The notes: a model not told the origin generated them from the sequence alone. A DNA stretch of 64,000 nucleotides from Cytophagaceae bacterium (GCA_027486845.1 JAIXOL010000053.1:1-64000), one strand, 5' to 3'; positions 52,077 to 60,735 are shown, numbered from the stretch's first letter. Made by a program: numbers and translations.

Positions 52077-52490
52077 ATGACAAGTACAAAAAACATCGTA
52101 GAAATAGCAACAGAAAGTGCTAAAACACTCGCAGCAGCAGTAGGTGCTGCCGATTTAGTACACACGCTGCAAGGCACAGGCCCTTTTACTGTTTTTGCAC
52201 CCACCGATGCAGCTTTTGCAGCCATACAATCTGATGTTGATAACCTTTTGAAGCCTGAGAACAAAGCAATACTTGCTAAGGTACTGACTTATCATGTTGT
52301 AAGCGGAAAACACATGGCAGCCGAACTTAAAGATGGTGCTGAACTAACGACAGTACAGGGTGAAAAACTAAAAGTATCTGTAAAAGATAGTAAAGTAATG
52401 ATTGGAGGAGCCCATGTAACATCAGCGAATATTTCTGCATCAAACGGCGTAATACATGTGATAGATAAGGTTTTGATGCCAAAAATGTAA
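52077..52490 (+). CDS. Fasciclin-domain protein
   Basis: 137-residue single fasciclin domain, starting at the ATG at 52077 (the longer frame begins inside the promoter). Motifs are GPFTVFAPTDAAF, LTYHVVSGKH and the C-terminal NGVIHVIDKVLMP. There is no signal peptide, which is unusual for a fasciclin protein; it may be cytosolic or the true start may differ. Fasciclin proteins mediate adhesion or bind polymers. Confidence 0.88.
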   Translation: MTSTKNIVEIATESAKTLAAAVGAADLVHTLQGTGPFTVFAPTDAAFAAIQSDVDNLLKPENKAILAKVLTYHVVSGKHMAAELKDGAELTTVQGEKLKVSVKDSKVMIGGAHVTSANISASNGVIHVIDKVLMPKM

Positions 52491-52684
52491 AGAAAAAATC
52501 TTTCAGAAAGTTTATAGTGACATGAAAATGCCAAAGATACTTTTTTAGTATTTTAGGCATTTTCATGTATTACAATACGTAAATTCCAGTTTCAAAAGCA
52601 AACTATCAAAATGAAAGATTTATGAATTATAAGCTTAGTTAAACAGGGTATTGAGATACAGAAATACCTTAAAATCAAAGAAAA

Positions 52685-52864
52685 ATGAAAGCAAAGCCGA
52701 AATCCCCGAAGGAACATGGTATTATTTCAATTGTGCAATCGCCTGAAGAAGGCAAAAAAGAAAACAAATTAAGGACAGAAAATGATTCTGAAAAGATTAA
52801 AGAGCATGGTATTATTTCAATAGTACAATCACCAAAGGAAGGTAAAAACAAGGAAAATGAATAA
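52685..52864 (+). CDS. 59-residue protein with internal duplication
   Basis: A short open frame too small for normal gene calling. It encodes 59 residues, basic and soluble, with the unit EHGIISIVQSPxEGK present twice (about 10-24 and 40-54). The two DNA copies are similar but not identical. There are 194 bases between the fasciclin gene and this frame. An antisense frame over the same bases is a shadow. Conserved codons within the repeated unit would support a real gene; function unknown. Confidence 0.6.
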   Translation: MKAKPKSPKEHGIISIVQSPEEGKKENKLRTENDSEKIKEHGIISIVQSPKEGKNKENE

Positions 52865-52899
52865 ATAAATAGCATAATATGGCACTTTCAAGCAATATA

Positions 52900-53889
52900 T
52901 CATACAAGCAATCCAATAGCTTTCGCATGAGAAATAGCTTCATCGGTATGTTTAAATTGGCAAGTATAAATATGTTTATTTTGGATAGTATTCATCAATT
53001 CTATTGTAATATTTTCTTTTATCAAACTTACATTTCTAATATAAAGAGCTACAATTTGTTGAGAATATTTATTGGCGATTTTAACATAAATTTCGGGGTC
53101 ACTTTGCGAATTATCACCCAACAGAACAAAGCGTTGTTTCGGAAATTCCTCTAAAATTCGTGTAACTCGCACCAGTTTTCCTTCATGTTTTGTTTTACCA
53201 GTTTTTAATAATTGATACCATTTTTTTATACTATTTAACAGAAACGCCCCTTTCGGCAATCCATTATGTTTAAAAAACTCATTTAAATCATCATATAGGT
53301 TCCATTCGCTACTTGAAACATAAAAAAAAGGATTTAGAAGATTGGCTTCGGTGTGGGTAAGCGAAAGTAGTTTATAAAACTTCACTACATCGGCAAAGGT
53401 TTTACGGCTGCGTGGATTTTTGGTAAACATTACACGTAGTTTTTTTCCAGTATTGGTAGAGTGAGAGACCAGCACTGTATCATCAATATCCGAAATAAAA
53501 CCATATTGTGTAGTATGAGGAATAAATAATTTTCCATTGCCATAAATTGACTTAAATCCTTGGTTATCAAGTAAATGAACTATTATAGGATGCCATCCTG
53601 CTTCTATTTTTGTGTCCGAATGCCATTCAAATTTAAAAAAGCCATCGCTTTCGGTAGTTGCATAAAGTATTTGGTTTTGCCATTGTAAACTTACCTCAAC
53701 TTTGGGTATGGGTTTTACCAAAAATAATTTAAACAGATGTATAAAATTACTAATCGGATTATTGTTTAATTTACTTGGGAGAGTCGATTTTCCAGCCAAA
53801 ACGTGCCCATAAACTACCAAATTATTTTGGTGTCCGTAGCCATGATATACTTTTATACTAGCAATAAGATTATCAATTTTTTTTTTCAT
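52900..53889 (-). CDS. App1-like phosphatidate phosphatase family protein (DUF2183)
   Basis: 329-residue protein from the ATG whose CAT lies at 53887-53889. It has the haloacid-dehalogenase catalytic motif DIDDTVLVSHS and the C-terminal LLGDNSQSDPEIY of App1/DUF2183 phosphatases, which act on phosphatidate in yeast. The longer frame to 53943 overlaps the divergent kinase gene. The start codon is one base from that of the DAG-kinase-like gene, so both promoters must lie inside coding sequence. Confidence 0.85.
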   Translation of the reverse strand: MKKKIDNLIASIKVYHGYGHQNNLVVYGHVLAGKSTLPSKLNNNPISNFIHLFKLFLVKPIPKVEVSLQWQNQILYATTESDGFFKFEWHSDTKIEAGWHPIIVHLLDNQGFKSIYGNGKLFIPHTTQYGFISDIDDTVLVSHSTNTGKKLRVMFTKNPRSRKTFADVVKFYKLLSLTHTEANLLNPFFYVSSSEWNLYDDLNEFFKHNGLPKGAFLLNSIKKWYQLLKTGKTKHEGKLVRVTRILEEFPKQRFVLLGDNSQSDPEIYVKIANKYSQQIVALYIRNVSLIKENITIELMNTIQNKHIYTCQFKHTDEAISHAKAIGLLV

Positions 53890-53890
53890 T

Positions 53891-54769
53891 ATGACACACG
53901 ATAATTTAAAACTGCTCTTTGTAATTAATGGTGGTTCGGGCAATAATTCAATTGATTGGATTTCCGAAATTACCGATTATTTCGCTGCAACAAGCCATAC
54001 AATTGATTTTTATCATTTGACTAAAACATGCAATATTTCAACAATAAAGCAACATATAAAAGCATTTTCGCCGTATTGCGTAGTGGCCGTTGGTGGTGAT
54101 GGAACGATAAAATTAGTCGCCGAATGCTTGATGAAAACCAAAGTTTTGTTGGGAATAATACCCGCAGGCTCTGCCAATGGACTCGCAAAGGAACTCGGAA
54201 TTAGCGATATTCCAATACATGCATTCGATATACTCATGCAAGGCCACTCAAAAAAAATTCATATTACCCAAATCAACGAGCAATTATGTATTCATTTGAG
54301 CGATATTGGACTCAACGCTTACGCCATGAAAGAGTTTAAAAACCAATCAATTCGGGGCTGGTGGGGCTATTTTTGGGCGGCGTTGAAAGTAATATGGCAA
54401 AATCCATTAATGGAAATTACGATAAAAATCGATGGAAAAAGTGTAAAAATGAAGTCAGAAATGATTGTAATCGCCAATGCAACCAAATATGGCAACGGCG
54501 TCGTGATTAATCCAATCGGTAAATTAGATGATAATTTTTTTGAGTTAATTGTGATAAAGAAAATCTCCTTTTATGAAATCTTTAAAATGAACTCCTCTAA
54601 AGTTTCATGCAACAACGAAAAAACAGAAATTTTTCAAATTAATGCTTTATCCATGAAATCTCGCAGGAAAGTTCATTTTCAAATAGATGGAGAATATTTG
54701 GGTAAAGTAAAAGAAGTGAATGCTATTATTGTTCCCAATGCTCTTCAAGTTATTATTCCAAATGTGTGA
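53891..54769 (+). CDS. Diacylglycerol/sphingosine kinase-like protein
   Basis: 292-residue lipid kinase of the DAGK catalytic family. It has the nucleotide-binding NGGSGNNS, the catalytic VAVGGDGTIKLVAE, and PAGSANGLAKELGI near residue 98. It should phosphorylate diacylglycerol or a related lipid at the membrane. It is divergent from the DUF2183 phosphatase gene by one base; a kinase-phosphatase pair acting on phosphatidate is plausible. Its TGA stop lies inside stress-regulon promoter 9. Confidence 0.9.
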   Translation: MTHDNLKLLFVINGGSGNNSIDWISEITDYFAATSHTIDFYHLTKTCNISTIKQHIKAFSPYCVVAVGGDGTIKLVAECLMKTKVLLGIIPAGSANGLAKELGISDIPIHAFDILMQGHSKKIHITQINEQLCIHLSDIGLNAYAMKEFKNQSIRGWWGYFWAALKVIWQNPLMEITIKIDGKSVKMKSEMIVIANATKYGNGVVINPIGKLDDNFFELIVIKKISFYEIFKMNSSKVSCNNEKTEIFQINALSMKSRRKVHFQIDGEYLGKVKEVNAIIVPNALQVIIPNV

Positions 54770-54829
54770 ATGTTGTAAATTTTTCTAAAAGTTATGTAAC
54801 AGTTTCTTTCTTAAAGCTTCTGACCTTTA
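54763..54829 (+). promoter_or_regulatory. Stress-regulon promoter 9, before BON-domain gene
   Basis: TGTGTGAAT at 54763 contains the kinase gene's TGA stop. First box AATGTTGTAA at 54769, second AGTTATGTAACAG at 54790 (21 bp), -7-like ACCTTTA at 54823. Coding start at 54872. Confidence 0.85.
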
Positions 54830-54871
54830 CATTGTTGAAAAAATTATATAATAAGTTAAAAATCAGAACCA

Positions 54872-55528
54872 ATGAAAAGCAACGAAGACTTACAAAGGGA
54901 TGTCCAGAATGCCATTAAATGGGAACCGCTTCTGCATGCAGCTGAAATTGGTGTAACTGCCATTGACGGTGTAGTGACACTAACTGGAATAGTTGATAGT
55001 TATGCCAAAAAATATGAGGCCGAAGAAGCTACTAAGAAAGTATCTGGTTTAAAGGCTTTGGTTGAAAAAATAGAAATAAAGTTTAGCAGTACCTGGAAAA
55101 AAGACGATACAGAAATTGCTACCGAAATTCTTAATGCCTTGAAATGGGATTGGGAAATCCCGAGTGATGATATAATTGTGAAAGTTGAAAATGGTTGGGT
55201 GAGACTGGACGGTGAAGTAAAATGGAATTATCAACGTGAGGCTGCCAAAAAAGCAGTGAAACAACTTTCTGGAGTGTTGGGCGTGACAAACGACATTAAA
55301 CTTAGTGCCGAAACCCATGATATCATCGAAAAGAAAGATATACAAGCTGCTCTTACACGCAACTGGTCAATTAATGAACAAGAAATTGATGTAAAAGTTT
55401 TAGGCAATAAAGTAACCTTAAATGGTACAGTTGACTCCTACTATCAAAGAGATGAAGCTGGCCGTATCGCTTGGAATGCTCCTGGAGTAATTTCGGTCGA
55501 TAATGAGTTAGTTGTAAAATTTAATTAA
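54872..55528 (+). CDS. Three-BON-domain protein
   Basis: 218 residues with three consecutive BON domains (about 1-70, 75-145, 150-218), each with a hydrophobic VxLxGxVxS-type core such as GVVTLTGIVDSYAKK, GWVRLDGEVKWNYQR and NKVTLNGTVDSYYQR. There is no signal peptide. Related proteins are OsmY-like, usually periplasmic and osmotically induced; the lack of a signal is notable. It is first behind promoter 9, with a terminator after it. Confidence 0.9.
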   Translation: MKSNEDLQRDVQNAIKWEPLLHAAEIGVTAIDGVVTLTGIVDSYAKKYEAEEATKKVSGLKALVEKIEIKFSSTWKKDDTEIATEILNALKWDWEIPSDDIIVKVENGWVRLDGEVKWNYQREAAKKAVKQLSGVLGVTNDIKLSAETHDIIEKKDIQAALTRNWSINEQEIDVKVLGNKVTLNGTVDSYYQRDEAGRIAWNAPGVISVDNELVVKFN

Positions 55529-55540
55529 TTAGCGGGTTAA

Positions 55541-55575
55541 TAAAAGTGGGGGAAGCTTTTCCCTCATTTTTTTCT
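55541..55575 (+). terminator. Intrinsic terminator after the BON gene
   Basis: GTGGGGGAA pairs with TTCCCTCA (one wobble pair) around a four-base loop and is followed by seven T. It lies 32 bases before the YceI gene with no other promoter visible. Confidence 0.7.
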
Positions 55576-55606
55576 TTAAATATTCTAAAATTTAAATCAA
55601 AAACTA

Positions 55607-56203
55607 ATGATAAAGCAAACTAAATGGTCGATTGACCAAGCACACAGCGATATTACATTCAAAGTAAGACATCTCATGATTGCCCACGTAAAAGGAGAGT
55701 TCAAAACCTTTGATGCAAATATTTATACTTCAGGCAAAGACTTCACAACCGCCGAAATTGATGTATGGATTGATGCCGCTTCAATCACTACTGGTGATGA
55801 TGAACGAGATAAACACCTAAAATCAGTTGACTTTTTAGATATTTTAAACCATAAACAAATCAACTTTGTGGCAAGTACAATTGTAAAAGCCGAAGAAAAA
55901 GGGAAACACAAACTTTGGGGCGAACTAACCATGATTGGCGTAACCAAAAACATAGTTCTTGATGTAGAATTTGGCGGAATTCTAAAAGACCCATGGGGAA
56001 ATGAAAGAGCAGGATTTACAGTAACTGGTAAAATCAACCGAACTGATTGGGGCTTAGTTTGGAATTCTACTGTTGAAGCAGGCGGAATTATGATAAGTGA
56101 AGAAATTAGTATCAACTGCGAAATTGAATTGACTAATATCGGTTACAAAGACTTAAAAATGGAACTTGAACCAACAAATGCTAACGAAGTAACTTTGTTA
56201 TAA
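55607..56203 (+). CDS. YceI family protein
   Basis: 198-residue lipocalin-like polyisoprenoid-binding protein. It starts WSIDQAHSDITFKVRHLMI and has the later GRINRTDWG-like segment (GKINRTDWGLVWN). Usually periplasmic, but this copy has no signal peptide, so it may act inside the cell. It lies behind the terminator after the BON gene and is followed by an SDR gene. Confidence 0.88.
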   Translation: MIKQTKWSIDQAHSDITFKVRHLMIAHVKGEFKTFDANIYTSGKDFTTAEIDVWIDAASITTGDDERDKHLKSVDFLDILNHKQINFVASTIVKAEEKGKHKLWGELTMIGVTKNIVLDVEFGGILKDPWGNERAGFTVTGKINRTDWGLVWNSTVEAGGIMISEEISINCEIELTNIGYKDLKMELEPTNANEVTLL

Positions 56204-56232
56204 AAACTATCTAAAATCCACACAATTTTACC

Positions 56233-56994
56233 ATGAAACGATTAGAAAATAAAGTAGCCATCATTACAGGCGGAGCAGGAAGTATCGGTAAAACTACCGC
56301 CAAACTTTTTTTAGAAGAGGGGGCAAAAGTGTTTTTAGTAGATGTAAATGAACAAGAATTAAAAGCTGTAGAAAATGAACTCGAGGGCTCAAGAATCAAA
56401 TATTGTGTAGCAGATGTATCGAAATCGGAAGATGTTCAGCACTATGTCAATGAAGCAGTAAAAGAATTTGGGAAAATTGATATTTTCTTCAATAATGCTG
56501 GCATTGAAGGTGTTGTAAAACCGCTTATTGACTATCCAGAAGAGATTTTTGATAAAATAATGGCTATTAACGTGCGTGGAATGTGGTTGGGAAATAAATA
56601 TGTTTTACCCCAAATGAATGATGGAGGAAGCATTATTATGACTTCATCAGTCGCAGGAATTGTGGGTTTTGCGGGCTTGGGTGCATACGTAACGAGCAAA
56701 CACGCCGTAGTTGGAATCATGCGAGTATCAGCAATTGAAGCTGCTCCCAGAAAAATTAGAGTGAATTCGGTGCATCCTTCTCCTGTAAATAATCGCATGA
56801 TGCGTTCTATTGAAGAAGGTGCTTCGGCTGGTCATGCCGAGCAAGTAAAAAAACAATTTGAGGCATCAATTCCATTGGGGCGTTATGCCGAGCCTATTGA
56901 AATTGCAAAATTGGTCGAATTTCTCGCTAGCGATGATAGCCAATTTATAACAGGAACTACTCAAGTAATTGATGGTGGTTTAGTTGTACAGTAA
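56233..56994 (+). CDS. Short-chain dehydrogenase/reductase (SDR)
   Basis: 253-residue classical SDR oxidoreductase. It has the cofactor motif TGGAGSIGKTTA (TGxxxGxG), the NNAG segment, and the catalytic Ser-Tyr-Lys set (TSSVAGIVG followed by YVTSKH). An Asp at the end of the second strand (VDVN) suggests NAD(H). Substrate unknown. It is co-transcribed with the YceI gene. Confidence 0.9.
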   Translation: MKRLENKVAIITGGAGSIGKTTAKLFLEEGAKVFLVDVNEQELKAVENELEGSRIKYCVADVSKSEDVQHYVNEAVKEFGKIDIFFNNAGIEGVVKPLIDYPEEIFDKIMAINVRGMWLGNKYVLPQMNDGGSIIMTSSVAGIVGFAGLGAYVTSKHAVVGIMRVSAIEAAPRKIRVNSVHPSPVNNRMMRSIEEGASAGHAEQVKKQFEASIPLGRYAEPIEIAKLVEFLASDDSQFITGTTQVIDGGLVVQ

Positions 56995-57068
56995 TTTTTT
57001 TACAAATGACGAGTTACGAATCGTTCTTTTCTTACAAAACCTATATCTAAAAATTAAGTAATATAGCC

Positions 57069-57917
57069 ATGAAAACCATCCTTTTTCCTACCGATTTTAG
57101 TGAAAATGCTATACATTCTGCACAATATGCTGCCATGTTGGCAAAGCGTTTCGATGCCAAACTTGTGTTGTTGAATGTCTACTCGGTTATCATTCCAGTA
57201 GTTTCGGAGTCACCGATGATTTTTGATAAAGATGATATTATTGTTCGCCGACAAAATGATGCCGAACTCAGTCTACAGATTTTTACCGATGCACTTATTT
57301 TACAAACAGGTCTTCATTCAGAACAAATTGTGCAGTTGGTAGAATACGGCTTAGTAACGGATGTAATTGCCGATAAAGCCAACGAAATGAACGTTGACCT
57401 AATCGTGATGGGAACACATGGGGCATCGAATATGCTTGACCGTTGGTTCGGTACAAATGCCGAAAAGGTCATGGAATCGTCTAAATGTCCAGTTTGGGTT
57501 TTGCCAGAAGGTACTCCGCTTACAATGCCGAAAGTTATCATGTATGCTGCCGATTTCAAGGAAGATGAAGTTACGGCAACTTATGAAATTTTGGCACTTG
57601 CACAGCCGATAGGAGCTACATGTAAGGTTATTCATATACATGATTATTTTGAATTAAACGCTAAACACACTGTAAAACAGGAGGTAGCGGAGTTAAAAGA
57701 AGAGTTTCAAAACTTTGACATAACCATAAAAGATATCAATCGTGAAGAAATTGTGAAAGGCTTAGAAACTTATGTAAGAACTCACAAACCCGATGTTTTG
57801 GCAATGGCAGTTTATGAAAAATCGTTTTTCAGTAAACTTTTTAATAATAGCCTTACCGAGCATTTTGTTCAGGAAGCAAAATTGCCGATGCTTTTTATTA
57901 GAAAACAATCAAGTTAA
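57069..57917 (+). CDS. Universal stress protein with two Usp domains (copy 1)
   Basis: 282-residue protein with two tandem UspA domains. The first starts MKTILFPTDFSENAIHSAQY and contains an ATP-type motif GTHGASNMLDRWFGTNAEKV. The second is more degenerate and has DVLAMAVYEKSFF. UspA proteins of this tandem type respond to redox, metal and growth stress. It lies 11 bases before a paralogue of the same architecture. Confidence 0.9.
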   Translation: MKTILFPTDFSENAIHSAQYAAMLAKRFDAKLVLLNVYSVIIPVVSESPMIFDKDDIIVRRQNDAELSLQIFTDALILQTGLHSEQIVQLVEYGLVTDVIADKANEMNVDLIVMGTHGASNMLDRWFGTNAEKVMESSKCPVWVLPEGTPLTMPKVIMYAADFKEDEVTATYEILALAQPIGATCKVIHIHDYFELNAKHTVKQEVAELKEEFQNFDITIKDINREEIVKGLETYVRTHKPDVLAMAVYEKSFFSKLFNNSLTEHFVQEAKLPMLFIRKQSS

Positions 57918-57928
57918 GCTCCAAAGCA

Positions 57929-58771
57929 ATGAAAACTATTCTTTTTCCTACCGATTTTAGTGCTAATTCTATTCATGCCTCCAGATATGCGGCTATGTTG
58001 GCGACAAAAACAGGAGCTAAAATTATTATATTGCATGGCTACCCCATACCGATTCCGATAGCTAATGAACAACAATTGATTTTTGATACTGAGATTTCGG
58101 TCTTAAAAAGTGAAGTTGATGCAACCGAAAACTTGGGTGTGTTTACTCAAAAATTTATCACAGATACGCATTTAACTTCTACCAATATTACACAAATGAT
58201 AGAATATGGCTTGCTATCAGATGTAATAATCAAGGTTGCGAATTCAACAGATATCGACTGTATTGTGATGGGTACAAAAGGCATTGATGATGCAATTGAC
58301 CGCTGGATTGGTACAAATGCTCAAAGGGTCATTGAATCCGTGGAATGCCCTGTCTGGCTAATTCCTGAAAAAACTCCTATAAATCTACCCAAATCGATTT
58401 TGTATGCCGCTGATTTTGAAGAGGATGAAGCTCTAGCGACCAAAAAAATTTTGGAAATAGCCCACCCCTTGGGGGCTACTTGCAATGTAATTCATATCCA
58501 TGAAAAATTTGAAACTAATACTTTTAACACTATCGAAAAAGAAGTTGCTGATTTAGAAAATACCTTTGGAAATGAAGATGTAACTTTCAAAAATCTTAAT
58601 AAGGAAGGCGTAATTGATAGCTTAGAAGTGTATATAAAAACCAATAAACCCGATGTTTTGGCTTTAGCGGTTTATGAAAAATCGTTTTTAAGAAAGATGT
58701 TTAATGCGAGTATTTCTCAATATTTCGTTGAGGATGCTTCGCTACCCATGCTTACATTCAAAAAAAGATAG
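57929..58771 (+). CDS. Universal stress protein with two Usp domains (copy 2)
   Basis: 280-residue paralogue of the protein encoded 11 bases upstream. The first Usp domain starts MKTILFPTDFSANSIHASRY and keeps a GTKGIDDAIDRWIGTNAQRV motif; the second has DVLALAVYEKSFL. The two genes likely arose by tandem duplication and may form hetero-oligomers. They are followed by an iron-permease-like gene. Confidence 0.9.
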   Translation: MKTILFPTDFSANSIHASRYAAMLATKTGAKIIILHGYPIPIPIANEQQLIFDTEISVLKSEVDATENLGVFTQKFITDTHLTSTNITQMIEYGLLSDVIIKVANSTDIDCIVMGTKGIDDAIDRWIGTNAQRVIESVECPVWLIPEKTPINLPKSILYAADFEEDEALATKKILEIAHPLGATCNVIHIHEKFETNTFNTIEKEVADLENTFGNEDVTFKNLNKEGVIDSLEVYIKTNKPDVLALAVYEKSFLRKMFNASISQYFVEDASLPMLTFKKR

Positions 58772-58791
58772 CTTAAGTAAACCGATAAATT

Positions 58792-59193
58792 ATGAACAAA
58801 ACATATAGGTGGTTGGAAACGATTTTTGAAAAAATTACTTCTTTTGTTACCATGGTTTTGGGCAATTCCATTACCTTCATTTTGGCTTTGATAATGGTCA
58901 TTTTTTGGTTTAGTAACCGAGATTTTGCAACTCAAGCACTCAATGATACTATTAGAGACACTATTCATGGAGTTACTTTTCTGAGCCTATTTGTCATTCA
59001 AAAGGAGTTTAATCGTTTTTCAGGTTCACTTCACGTAAAAGTAAATGAGCTCGTAGCTTCGAGCGAAATCGCTAATAATGCTGTCATAAATGCTGAAAAT
59101 AAAACCGAGTCTGAGATTCATGAACTTCAAAAGGAATATAACGATTTAGTTGAGCCAATAAAAGAAGTAGGAGAGGATAAAACTAATCAATAA
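58792..59193 (+). CDS. Low-affinity iron permease-like membrane protein
   Basis: 133-residue protein with a membrane pair near residues 20-40 and 60-80 (GNSITFILALIMVIFWFS, GVTFLSLFVIQKEFNRFS) and a helical cytosolic tail. It matches the low-affinity iron permease (Fe_permease) family; bacterial members are short and their role in iron transport is not established. It lies 20 bases after the second UspA gene and ends one base before promoter 10. Confidence 0.78.
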   Translation: MNKTYRWLETIFEKITSFVTMVLGNSITFILALIMVIFWFSNRDFATQALNDTIRDTIHGVTFLSLFVIQKEFNRFSGSLHVKVNELVASSEIANNAVINAENKTESEIHELQKEYNDLVEPIKEVGEDKTNQ

Positions 59194-59260
59194 TGTGTGA
59201 ATGTTATAAGAGATTCTGAATATTATATAACACTTATGGTTATCAAAACAACCACCTTTG
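59194..59260 (+). promoter_or_regulatory. Stress-regulon promoter 10, before beta-barrel gene
   Basis: TGTGTGAAT at 59194, first box AATGTTATAA at 59200, second TATTATATAACAC at 59221 (21 bp), -7-like ACCTTTG at 59254. Coding start at 59294. Confidence 0.88.
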
Positions 59261-59293
59261 TGTTACAAATAAGATAATTTAAACTCAACAGAA

Positions 59294-59899
59294 ATGTCAA
59301 AGAAAACTACTTTACTTGTTGCATTATTATTAACAAATGCAACACTGATTTCAGCACAAACCCTTTCAATTGGGCCAATGATTGGCGGAAATGTCTCAAC
59401 TTTTACGTCTATTTCAAATAATAAAGGTTTGATTGGCCTTTCGCTTGGTGGTTTTGCAAATTATAGTGTAAACGACCATTTTGGACTTGGTTTAAAGGTC
59501 ATGTATGCACAATTAGGTACCGCTTTCGATGCTAATCCTGAGCATCTTCGTCTACATTATGTACAAGTACCGATTACTGCAGTATATTATTTTGGAGAAA
59601 CTGGAAATCAGTTTCGCCCAAAAGTTTTTGCTGGAATTTATTTAGCTCCATTGATAAAAGCAACCAACAAAAACGGTGACGAACTTCTCGGAACTGATGG
59701 AAAATCCGCCTATAATAATTTTGATTTTGGTGGTCTCATTGGTGCGGGTTTTAACTACCGAATACAGTCAAGAACCTGGCTCAATGTTGATGCAGGTTTG
59801 ACCAAAGGCTTGACCGATGTAATAAAAAACACACTTAATTATCAAAACATTGCATTTGGGATAAACGTAGGAGTAAGTTTTCCAGTCGGGAAAGATTAA
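59294..59899 (+). CDS. Outer-membrane beta-barrel protein (PorT-like fold)
   Basis: 201-residue protein with a signal peptide (about 1-22, ending LISAQ) and alternating hydrophobic/polar strands ending AFGINVGVSFPVGK. This pattern and length match small eight-stranded outer-membrane barrels of Bacteroidota. Function unknown. It is the first gene behind promoter 10; a strong terminator follows, then the Mla-type operon. Confidence 0.85.
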   Translation: MSKKTTLLVALLLTNATLISAQTLSIGPMIGGNVSTFTSISNNKGLIGLSLGGFANYSVNDHFGLGLKVMYAQLGTAFDANPEHLRLHYVQVPITAVYYFGETGNQFRPKVFAGIYLAPLIKATNKNGDELLGTDGKSAYNNFDFGGLIGAGFNYRIQSRTWLNVDAGLTKGLTDVIKNTLNYQNIAFGINVGVSFPVGKD

Positions 59900-59908
59900 G
59901 GATTATAT

Positions 59909-59944
59909 AAAGCTTTAGCTCGTTTAGAGCTAAAGCTTTTTTTG
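59909..59944 (+). terminator. Intrinsic terminator after the beta-barrel gene
   Basis: AAAGCTTTAGCTC and GAGCTAAAGCTTT form a perfect 13-bp stem with a five-base loop, followed by T-rich sequence. Only about 24 bases remain before the MlaE-like gene, so it may reduce rather than stop transcription. Confidence 0.88.
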
Positions 59945-59966
59945 ATAACCAAAAATAGATAAAATC

Positions 59967-60725
59967 ATGGTTATTTATCTGAAAAGTATATTCACTGATG
60001 CGGGTAATCTAATATTATTTACCACTAGGTTTTTTAGAGAAATCGTCAAGCCACCCTTTGAAACCCACGAATTTATCAAACAATGCTATGTTATTGGCTA
60101 TAAATCGTTTCCATTGGTAGCCGTTACTGGTTTTATTATGGGATTAGTGCTTACCCTGCAATCACGACCAACTTTGTCGAAATTCGGTGCTGAATCTTGG
60201 TTGCCAGGTATGGTCGCACTTTCATTGATTCGAGAGATTGCTCCTGTAATTACAGCCTTGATTTGTGCAGGAAAAGTTTCGTCAGGCATCGGTGCCGAAT
60301 TGGGGTCGATGAAAGTAACCGAACAAATAGATGCGATGGAAGTTTCGGCCATCAATCCTTTCAAATATTTGGTAGTTACTCGGATTCTTGCTTCCACTTT
60401 AATGATACCAATTTTGGTTGTTTTCGCCGATGCCATTGGTATTTTGGGCGGTTATGTAGGTTTCAATATTCATAGCGATGTCAACATGGTTCGGTACAAT
60501 GCACAAGTCTTTGAGTCGCTCGATTTTATTGACATTTTTCCTGCCACCATCAAAACTTTTTTCTTCGGTTTTTCAATCGGACTCATTGGTTGTTATAAAG
60601 GTTTCACGGCATCCAATGGCACCGAAAGTGTTGGAAAAGCAGCTAATTCGGCTGTTGTTTTGGCTTCTCTGACGATTTTTATTATTGATATGCTGGCAGT
60701 CCAAATAACTGATCTTTTTTTCTGA
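59967..60725 (+). CDS. MlaE-like permease of an MCE transporter
   Basis: 252-residue inner-membrane permease of the Mla/MCE lipid transporter. The conserved domain includes GFIMGLVLTLQSRPTLSKFG, ALICAGKVSSGIGAELGSMK and EQIDAMEVSAINPFKYLVV. About five membrane segments. With the ATPase and MCE protein encoded next, it forms a transporter that moves lipids between the membranes. The spacing is 10 bases to the ATPase gene. Confidence 0.93.
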   Translation: MVIYLKSIFTDAGNLILFTTRFFREIVKPPFETHEFIKQCYVIGYKSFPLVAVTGFIMGLVLTLQSRPTLSKFGAESWLPGMVALSLIREIAPVITALICAGKVSSGIGAELGSMKVTEQIDAMEVSAINPFKYLVVTRILASTLMIPILVVFADAIGILGGYVGFNIHSDVNMVRYNAQVFESLDFIDIFPATIKTFFFGFSIGLIGCYKGFTASNGTESVGKAANSAVVLASLTIFIIDMLAVQITDLFF

Positions 60726-60735
60726 AAAATATCTA

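Noticed and set aside
52675-52875. 66-residue minus-strand open frame with duplicated GDCTIEIIPCS
   Set aside because: It is the antisense image of the duplicated plus-strand 59-residue frame; the plus-strand frame has the better start, codons and operon orientation.
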